Positions 58,514-64,000 of a stretch of 64,000 bases of DNA are shown piece after piece. Source of the stretch: a virus; the IMG/VR virus record IMGVR_UViG_3300028557_000015, positions 52,206 through 116,205 of that record; one strand, written 5' to 3'. The notes below the pieces were generated by a model. It saw only the letters and a program-made list of their open reading frames with translations, searched no databases and was not told the origin of the DNA. The position numbers and the translations under genes are program-made. Every line of letters begins with the position of its first letter. The stretch's first letter is position 1.

Positions 58514-59710
58514 ATGTCAAAAGTTCTATTAGAAAGCCGTTGGGACGAGACCAAGGAAGCTCTGTTAGAAGGCTTAAAGGGCACTCGCCGCTCAACTATG
58601 GGTGTTATCTTAGAAAATACTAAGAAACAACTACTTGCTGAATCTTCAGCAGGAACAACTACTGCTGGTAACATCGCTACATTAAACCGTGTGATTCTTC
58701 CAGTTATCCGTCGTGTTATGCCAACTGTTATTGCTAACGAGTTGGTTGGCGTTCAGCCAATGACTGGCCCAGTAGGTCAGATCCATACACTACGTGTACG
58801 TTATGCACAAAACTTAGTGGACAACTCTGCCGCTCAGACTAGCGTTACTGCTGGTCAAGAAGCATTGAGCCCATTCACTATTGCTCAAGCATATTCACGT
58901 CAGCCATCTAATGATGCAACTGCAACAGGTTACACAGGTAACAACACTGCGGCTCTTGAAGGTAACGGAGGTCGTCAGATTTCTGTTCAAATCTTGCGTC
59001 AAGCCGTTGAAGCTAAGTCACGTAAGTTGCAAGCACGTTGGACATTTGAGGCAGCACAAGATGCACAGTCTCAACATGGTATTGACGTAGAAGCAGAAAT
59101 CATGGCAGCTCTTGCACAAGAGATTACTGCTGAGATTGACCAAGAGATTCTATTGTCATTGCGTACATTAGCATCTACAGAGTATACATACAACCAAGCT
59201 ACTGTATCAGGTACAGCTACTTACGTTGGTGACGAACACGCTGCCTTAGCTGTTCTTATCAACCGTGTTGCTAACTTGATTGCCCAACGTACACGTCGTG
59301 GCGCAGGTAACTGGGCTGTTGTTTCTAGCGCCGCATTGACAGTATTGCAATCTGCAACTACTTCAGCGTTTGCTCGTACAACAGAAGGTACTTTCGAAGC
59401 TCCAACTAACACTAAGTTCGTTGGTACATTGAACGGCGCTATGCGTGTGTTCGTTGACTCTTATGCTCCTGATACTACACCAGTATTAGTTGGCTATAAA
59501 GGTTCAAGCGAAACTGACGCGGCAGCATTCTATTGCCCATACATTCCATTGATGAGCAGTGGTGTTGTTCTAGATCCATCAACATTCGAACCAGTCGTAT
59601 CATTTATGACACGTTATGGTTATATCGAATTAACTAACACTGCATCATCTTTCGGTAATGCGGCTGATTACGTTGGGGAAATAGCAGTACAAAATCTTAC
59701 TTTTCAGTGA
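58514..59710 (+). CDS. 23: Major capsid protein gp23-like (398 aa)
   Basis: Residues about 55-80 (ATLNRVILPVIRRVMPTVIA) continue into VGVQPMTGPVGQIHTLRVRY, the hallmark of T4-type capsid proteins, and ILRQAVEAKSRKLQARWTFE is also diagnostic. It is shorter than T4 gp23 (521 aa), lacking much of the insertion domain, as in marine relatives. KKQLLAE-SSAG at residues 38-47 offers an LxE site, so gp21 probably cuts after Glu43. Codon use looks more biased than in neighbours (many GCT, CGT and AAC), as expected for the most abundant virion protein. AGGAG precedes the ATG by 8 bases, and a strong terminator follows. Confidence 0.95.
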   Translation: MSKVLLESRWDETKEALLEGLKGTRRSTMGVILENTKKQLLAESSAGTTTAGNIATLNRVILPVIRRVMPTVIANELVGVQPMTGPVGQIHTLRVRYAQNLVDNSAAQTSVTAGQEALSPFTIAQAYSRQPSNDATATGYTGNNTAALEGNGGRQISVQILRQAVEAKSRKLQARWTFEAAQDAQSQHGIDVEAEIMAALAQEITAEIDQEILLSLRTLASTEYTYNQATVSGTATYVGDEHAALAVLINRVANLIAQRTRRGAGNWAVVSSAALTVLQSATTSAFARTTEGTFEAPTNTKFVGTLNGAMRVFVDSYAPDTTPVLVGYKGSSETDAAAFYCPYIPLMSSGVVLDPSTFEPVVSFMTRYGYIELTNTASSFGNAADYVGEIAVQNLTFQ

Positions 59711-59751
59711 AATTGGGTACATCCGATTGTCTTTAGGGACAATCACCAATC

Positions 59752-59777
59752 AAAAGAGTGCTTCGGCACTCTTTTTT
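59752..59777 (+). terminator. Rho-independent terminator after gp23
   Basis: AAAAGAGTGC pairs with GCACTCTTTT around a TTCG tetraloop and continues in a T-run. Confidence 0.92.
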
Positions 59778-59807
59778 ATGATATAATAGTGGAATGTCAA
59801 GTATTGG

Positions 59808-59815
59808 CATAAATA
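59808..59815 (+). promoter_or_regulatory. Late-promoter-like element (CATAAATA) abutting the HNH start codon
   Basis: CATAAATA is followed by CTATT and ATG at 59821, the same 5-base gap as before the 49-aa gene. It also lies in an AGTATT/AATACT inverted repeat. A TATAAT at 59782-59787 could be an alternative host-type -10 box. Confidence 0.45.
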
Positions 59816-59820
59816 CTATT

Positions 59821-60582
59821 ATGTTCACAAATAAATTCTATTCCAAAGTATACTTCTCAACTATTGAGAAAGCAGTTCAACGAGGCTGGAAAAAAGCCCG
59901 AGGTAGAGAACGGCATCATATTATTCCTCAATCATTAGGAGGAAGTAATGATAAAAGTAATCTAGTATATTTGTCTTGTAGAGAACATTTTCTTTGTCAT
60001 TGGCTATTAGTAAAAATGACTGAGGGTGAATACTATCATAAGATGGTGTATGCTCTAATGGGGATGAGGGCAGAAAATGAACACCAAGAAAGATATCAAA
60101 CTATTTTTACTGCAAGAGTTTATGAAAAATATAGAATAGAACACGCGGAGTATCATTCTAAACTAATGAAGTCTAAGAACCTTGTTCCTTGGAATAAAGG
60201 TGGAGTAGAGATAACAGATGAACATAGAGAAAATCTAAGAAATGCCGCATTACAAAGAGCACCTAAGTCAGAAGAAACAATTACAAAATGGAAAGAAAGT
60301 AGAGCAGGTTATACACATAGTGAAGAAACTAGACAAAAACAAAGTTTAGCTTCAACGGGAAAACCTAAAGGTCCTATGAGTGAAGAAGAAAAGATTAAAC
60401 GGTCAGTAAAACAAAAAGGTGTAGCAAAAGTTAAAACACACGGAGCTAATGTAGCCAACGCAGTATTAGGCAACATAAGTATCAACAAAGACAATACCGA
60501 GAAGAAAGTAAAGAAAGACACACTACACAGTTACTTAGATGATGGTTGGCAACTTGGTGGCAAAAAGCGTAAGATAGCATAA
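59821..60582 (+). CDS. HNH homing endonuclease (253 aa)
   Basis: ERHHIIPQSLGGSNDKSNLV, then YLSCREHFLCHWLLVKM, is the HNH motif of phage homing endonucleases (HH ... N ... H). The C-terminal half has NUMOD3-like DNA-binding units (SEETRQKQSLASTGKPKG, SEEEKIKRSVKQKG) and a basic end. I chose the ATG at 59821 (MFTNKFYSKVYF) since relatives I recall begin with a similar NKFYxxY phrase; an upstream in-frame ATG at 59794 would add nine residues. It is inserted behind the capsid gene, between two UUCG-type terminators, so it is a self-contained unit. It probably targets the gp23 region of related phages. Confidence 0.88.
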   Translation: MFTNKFYSKVYFSTIEKAVQRGWKKARGRERHHIIPQSLGGSNDKSNLVYLSCREHFLCHWLLVKMTEGEYYHKMVYALMGMRAENEHQERYQTIFTARVYEKYRIEHAEYHSKLMKSKNLVPWNKGGVEITDEHRENLRNAALQRAPKSEETITKWKESRAGYTHSEETRQKQSLASTGKPKGPMSEEEKIKRSVKQKGVAKVKTHGANVANAVLGNISINKDNTEKKVKKDTLHSYLDDGWQLGGKKRKIA

Positions 60583-60616
60583 ATACAATATCTCAACGGG
60601 ATGGGAAGTTACAATC

Positions 60617-60640
60617 AAGCACTCTTCGGGGTGCTTTTTT
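60617..60640 (+). terminator. Rho-independent terminator after the HNH gene
   Basis: AAGCACTC pairs with GGGTGCTT around a TTCG tetraloop (one T-G pair), followed by four more T. Confidence 0.9.
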
Positions 60641-60646
60641 GTTGGT

Positions 60647-60654
60647 GATAAATA
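60647..60654 (+). promoter_or_regulatory. Putative late promoter (GATAAATA) almost touching the desaturase start
   Basis: GATAAATA is followed by TCTA and the ATG at 60659. The spacing allows essentially no 5' leader. Confidence 0.55.
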
Positions 60655-60658
60655 TCTA

Positions 60659-61366
60659 ATGAACGAATTATTATATACCTTAATAGTTACACACATCACT
60701 ATAGTATGTGTTACTCTATTCTTACATAGAGGTCAAGCACATAAAGCAATACAATTTAATCCTATACTCAGTCACTTTATGCGATTCTGGTTGTGGTTGA
60801 CAACCGGTATGGTTACTAAACAATGGGTAGCAATACATCGCAAACATCATAGATATAGTGATGTTGAGGGAGATCCACATACACCTCACGTTTTTGGAAT
60901 ATACAATGTATTGTTCAAAGGAGCATTGTTATACCATACTGCTAGTAAAGATAAAACAATGGTAAATTCATATGGTGTAGGAACACCTGATGATTGGGTG
61001 GAACAAAATGTATACAGTAAGCATAGTCGTTTAGGAATTGTTTTGTTATTGCTTGTAAATTTACTTTGTTTTTCATGGTGGGGAATACTAATTTGGGCTA
61101 TACAAATGATATGGATTCCATTCTGGGCAGCCGGCGTAATCAATGGCATAGGACATTGGATAGGGTATCGTAATGGAGAGACTAAAGACCATAGTCGTAA
61201 TATCAGTCCTTGGGGAATAATAATAGGTGGAGAAGAACTACATAACAATCATCATTTAGAACCAGCAAATCCTAAGCTAAGTAGAAAATGGTTTGAGTTT
61301 GATATGGGTTATATGTGGTTATCAATCTTTAAATTTTTTAGGCTAGCTAAAATACGTACTATATAA
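60659..61366 (+). CDS. Membrane fatty acid desaturase-like protein (235 aa)
   Basis: Three histidine boxes are intact: HRGQAH (HxxxxH, near residue 23), HRKHH (HxxHH, near 60) and HNNHH (HxxHH, near 198), the di-iron site of acyl desaturases. Hydrophobic segments flank them (YTLIVTHITIVCVTLFL; LGIVLLLLVNLLCFSWWGIL, then IWAIQMIWIPFW), so it should lie in the host membrane. It would put a double bond into fatty acyl chains, changing membrane fluidity. At 235 aa it is shorter than typical family members (around 300 aa). It is an auxiliary metabolic gene, transcribed with the next gene. No Shine-Dalgarno sequence precedes the ATG. Confidence 0.82.
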   Translation: MNELLYTLIVTHITIVCVTLFLHRGQAHKAIQFNPILSHFMRFWLWLTTGMVTKQWVAIHRKHHRYSDVEGDPHTPHVFGIYNVLFKGALLYHTASKDKTMVNSYGVGTPDDWVEQNVYSKHSRLGIVLLLLVNLLCFSWWGILIWAIQMIWIPFWAAGVINGIGHWIGYRNGETKDHSRNISPWGIIIGGEELHNNHHLEPANPKLSRKWFEFDMGYMWLSIFKFFRLAKIRTI

Positions 61367-61370
61367 ACGT

Positions 61371-61748
61371 ATGATTGTACTTGCTCCAATATCAGTAGGT
61401 GAACTGATTGACAAAATTACCATACTAAAAATTAAATCAAAGCTTATCAAAGATAAAGATAAGTTGGTTAACATTGAAAAAGAACTTCAATCATTAGAAG
61501 AACTTAAAGATGAGTTAAACTTAGATTTGAATAATGTAGATCCACTGCAACAACAACTATACAAAGTCAATGTAGAGCTTTGGCATATTGAAAACTACAA
61601 ACGCCAATCTGAAAAAGAACAATTATTTGATGATGCGTTTATTAATGCCGCAAGACAAGTCTATCTTAAAAACGATTTGCGTTCCAGTCTTAAAAAACAA
61701 ATCAACAAACTTGTAGGTAGCACGATTGTTGAGGAAAAAAGCTATTAA
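61371..61748 (+). CDS. DUF6165-like protein (125 aa)
   Basis: The start IVLAPISVGELIDKITILKI and the following LIKDKDKLVNIEKELQSLEE match my memory of the DUF6165 family, small helical proteins often found near glycosyltransferase genes in bacteria. The function is unknown. The middle (LYKVNVELWHIENYKRQSEK) is helical and charged. It begins 4 bases after the desaturase stop and is therefore in the same transcript. Its end overlaps by 4 bases the end of the opposing HNH gene. Confidence 0.7.
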   Translation: MIVLAPISVGELIDKITILKIKSKLIKDKDKLVNIEKELQSLEELKDELNLDLNNVDPLQQQLYKVNVELWHIENYKRQSEKEQLFDDAFINAARQVYLKNDLRSSLKKQINKLVGSTIVEEKSY

Positions 61749-62110
61749 ATAGTATAATCAGTGTCGCTTGTAATATCCAAAATACTTTTACGTTTTTCTT
61801 TTAGTTTTTTCTGATGTAATCTATTACAGTTGGCACACAATGTTTTTAGATTGCGTTTATCTTTATTCTTCTTGTTATCATCTTTATAGATAACATCAAG
61901 TTGGCATTTGTCTTCTGGTACAAAGCCACACTTCTCACACTTATCTTTCTTGTGTAGTAAGTAACCAAACTTACTGTTATATGCACCCTTAGCACAATCA
62001 ACACAGTACTTGTGCCACTTGGTAAAGCCGTGTTTACTCACACCATTGGGTTTTGCCAATGATACATTGCAATTTATACATAGGGGTCTGTTTGGCTGTC
62101 TTATAAGCAT
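61745..62110 (-). CDS. Small zinc-binding HNH endonuclease (121 aa)
   Basis: Two CxxC pairs at the front (CINC, CVDC) form a zinc knuckle. A second set, CEKCGF, then CQLDVIYKDD and NLKTLCANCNRLH, gives the HNH fold held by CxxC/CxxC. It is a free-standing endonuclease on the strand opposite to its neighbours, probably homing. I start it at the ATG at 62110 (MLIRQPNRPL); a TTG one codon earlier is the only extension. Together with the larger HNH gene it brackets the desaturase and DUF6165-like genes, which may have moved in with such elements. Confidence 0.82.
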   Translation of the reverse strand: MLIRQPNRPLCINCNVSLAKPNGVSKHGFTKWHKYCVDCAKGAYNSKFGYLLHKKDKCEKCGFVPEDKCQLDVIYKDDNKKNKDKRNLKTLCANCNRLHQKKLKEKRKSILDITSDTDYTI

Positions 62111-62120
62111 CAACTATTTA

Positions 62121-62147
62121 ATAAAAAGCACACCTGGGTGTTTTTTT
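62121..62147 (+). terminator. Terminator in the gap before the tail fibre
   Basis: ACAC (62130-62133) pairs with GTGT (62138-62141) around CTGG, with AAAAA before and seven T after. The short stem is strengthened by the A/T tracts. Confidence 0.65.
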
Positions 62148-62171
62148 CTATGGTATTCATTCAGATTTATT

Positions 62172-62179
62172 GATAAATA
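62172..62179 (+). promoter_or_regulatory. Putative late promoter (GATAAATA) for the tail fibre
   Basis: GATAAATAA ends 27 bases before the ATG at 62207; TAGGA serves as ribosome-binding site 7 bases before the ATG. Confidence 0.65.
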
Positions 62180-62206
62180 ATATATCACATAAATTTAGGA
62201 TGAACA

Positions 62207-64000
62207 ATGGCATTTGAACCTTTTGGTTTAGTTGGTGGATTATCAGTAGGCATACCACCAATAGTAGTTATAGATGATAACGGCATAGCCACCCTAAACG
62301 GTTTAACAGTCACCGGTATAACAAATTTAGGCCCAACTGGTAATATTATTATTACCGGTGGCGAGAACGGATACTTCTTACAAACAGATGGTGAAGGCAG
62401 ATTAACTTGGGCACCCGGTGGCAATGGCGGTGGTGGTAACGGTAGTCCAGGTGGCTCTAATACACAGGTTCAATATAACAACGCTGGCAACTTTGGCGGT
62501 GATGCTGGATTTACCTATGACAGTATAAACAATATTTTATCTGTATCAGGTAACATTGTATCTAATAATTTCATTGGCACCGGTAACATAACTATTGCTA
62601 GAATTACCGCATCCGGTAATATTACAGCAAATTATTTAATAGGTAACGGTAGTCAGTTAACTGGTATCTCAGCTACAACTGCTAATTTTGCCAACTATGC
62701 CGGTAATGTAACTGTAAGTAGTCAACCAAATATTACCAGTGTTGGTACATTAACTAGTTTAAGTGTTGCAGGAAATGTTACAGCAGGTAATGCTAATTTA
62801 GGAAACAGTGCTGTTGCAAACTTCTTTACAGGTAGATTTTACGGAAATGCAAATACAGCAGGGACAGTTACAACAAATGCTCAACCAAACATTACATCAG
62901 TTGGTACATTAGCCAATTTAAGTGTTACTGGAAATATAACAGCAGGTAATACTAATTTAGGAAACAGTGCAACAGCTAATTTCTATTTTGGTAATGGTGC
63001 ATTCTTAACTGGTGTAGGTAATGCAAATTACAGTCCATTAGCAAACTTTGCAAACTATGCCGGTAATGTAACTGTAAGCAGTCAACCAAATATTACAAGT
63101 GTTGGTACACTACTTAACGTAGATACTTCGGGTAATGTTACAGCAACAGCCAATATTATTGGTGCTAATGTTACTGCAAATCAATTCTTCAATGCACTAA
63201 ATGCTAATATAACAGGGTCTACTAATTTATCAGGTATAGTTACTGTAACTAATACAGGTACTATTACTTCTCTTGGTAACGTAAACTTTACGGCTGCACC
63301 AAATGTTACATTAGGTACTGTAGCTAATTTACATATCAGTGGCGGTGTTGCCGGATATTTCTTACGCACGGACGGTGCAGGAAATTTAAGTTGGAGTGCA
63401 GGTGGAGGTGGCGGGAATGGTACACCAGGTGGTAATACAACTGAGATTCAATTTAATGATAATGGTGTATTTGGCGCAAGCGCAAACCTCACGTTTAATC
63501 CATTCAGTTATGTATTAGCGGTACCTACTATTAACACAACCACTGTTTCTATTTCAAACGTATTAACAGTCAACACTACTGCAAATTTATACACAACTAA
63601 TATCACTGGAGTACTAACAGCATCAAGTAATATTAATGCAACAATGTCTCCAAATATAAATTTAGGTTCAGTATCTAATTTACATATTCAGGGTGGAACA
63701 AATGGTTATGTATTAGCAACTGATGGTGCAGGTAATTTAAGTTGGACAGCAGGTGGAGGTGGCGGTGGAAATGGAACACCTGGTGGTTCTAATACACAAG
63801 TACAATACAATGACCAGGGCGTGTTTAATGGTAGTTCTTTCTTTACATTTAATGAAAACACCAACAATGTTCAGGTCGCTGGTAATTTAATTGCGAATGC
63901 ATTAACGTTGGGATCAGGTGTTTACGCTTTTTCTCGGTCTAATGTATTCTTTGCGATAACAAGTAGCAACGCAACACAAGAGTTGTATTCTATTGAAGCG
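62207..64000 (+). CDS. Tail-fibre/adhesin protein, N-terminal 598 residues, truncated by window edge
   Basis: I translated this frame directly; it starts MAFEPFGLVGGLSVGIPPIV and runs open to the edge. It is built of repeats: three copies of a GYxLxTDGxGxLxWxxGG unit followed by a G-run, then GxPGGxxTxxQ(Y/F)N; several copies of QPNITSVGTL; and GNxTAGNxNLGNSAxANF. There are no Cys residues and many Asn, Thr, Gly and Ala, as in trimeric phage fibres with beta-helical shafts. The receptor-binding end is outside the window. It is a separate late unit with its own promoter and ribosome-binding site. Confidence 0.85.
   Translation, partial: MAFEPFGLVGGLSVGIPPIVVIDDNGIATLNGLTVTGITNLGPTGNIIITGGENGYFLQTDGEGRLTWAPGGNGGGGNGSPGGSNTQVQYNNAGNFGGDAGFTYDSINNILSVSGNIVSNNFIGTGNITIARITASGNITANYLIGNGSQLTGISATTANFANYAGNVTVSSQPNITSVGTLTSLSVAGNVTAGNANLGNSAVANFFTGRFYGNANTAGTVTTNAQPNITSVGTLANLSVTGNITAGNTNLGNSATANFYFGNGAFLTGVGNANYSPLANFANYAGNVTVSSQPNITSVGTLLNVDTSGNVTATANIIGANVTANQFFNALNANITGSTNLSGIVTVTNTGTITSLGNVNFTAAPNVTLGTVANLHISGGVAGYFLRTDGAGNLSWSAGGGGGNGTPGGNTTEIQFNDNGVFGASANLTFNPFSYVLAVPTINTTTVSISNVLTVNTTANLYTTNITGVLTASSNINATMSPNINLGSVSNLHIQGGTNGYVLATDGAGNLSWTAGGGGGGNGTPGGSNTQVQYNDQGVFNGSSFFTFNENTNNVQVAGNLIANALTLGSGVYAFSRSNVFFAITSSNATQELYSIEA

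Noticed and set aside
62185-63369. Minus-strand ORFs opposite the tail fibre
   Set aside because: The plus frame is continuous, repeat-built and preceded by a promoter and ribosome-binding site; the minus frames are its shadows.
1-64000. tRNA genes, integrase or attachment sites
   Set aside because: I saw no cloverleaf-like segment in any gap and no integrase or excisionase ORF; almost no intergenic space is available.

Overview
The window is part of the genome of a T4-like tailed phage (myovirus morphology). It is AT-rich and very tightly packed, with no rRNA, no tRNA that I could see and no bacterial housekeeping genes. The morphogenesis set is recognisable by eye: gp48/gp54, gp53, gp5, gp25, gp6, gp26, tape measure, gp20, gp21, gp22, gp23, gp55, gp46 and gp47. 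Gene sizes and accessory genes resemble marine or freshwater T4-like phages (cyanophage or pelagiphage type) more than enteric T4. The host cannot be read from the sequence.

Layout. From 1 to 43069 everything is on the minus strand. Read in the direction of transcription (right to left) it runs: tail-tube cap gp48/54, gp53, an 871-aa hub-like protein, the gp5-like spike, gp25, gp6, a giant 6404-aa tail/baseplate protein, a 49-aa and a 206-aa protein, two fibre-like proteins, a 101-aa protein, then an overlapping cassette of three glycosyltransferase-like proteins, one unknown, three complete radical-SAM enzymes, an SDR oxidoreductase and a fourth, truncated radical-SAM enzyme. From 43197 to 48720 the plus strand carries late sigma factor gp55, gp47, gp46, a fifth radical-SAM protein and a PD-(D/E)XK nuclease. 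About 500 bases without an ORF follow (48721-49228) and fold into many strong hairpins; this is a candidate large structured RNA. gp26 (minus strand) ends in a -1 frameshift heptamer that opens onto a 76-codon extension. The plus strand then holds the tape measure, portal gp20, prohead core proteins, protease gp21, scaffold gp22 and capsid gp23, followed by a fatty acid desaturase, a DUF6165-like protein and a truncated tail fibre. Three free-standing homing endonucleases (one GIY-YIG, two HNH) sit between these genes.

Regulation. An octamer or heptamer of the form GATAAATA / CTAAATA lies just upstream of most structural transcription units on both strands. It matches the T4 late-promoter type (TATAAATA) served by gp55. 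gp55 itself has a good host-type sigma70 promoter. Several U-tailed hairpins separate the plus-strand units.

Strongest points for a second look: the structured RNA candidate; the gp26 frameshift; the four-plus-one radical-SAM genes linked to glycosyltransferases; and the giant protein, in which one repeat module is inserted recursively into itself (three openings followed by three closings).
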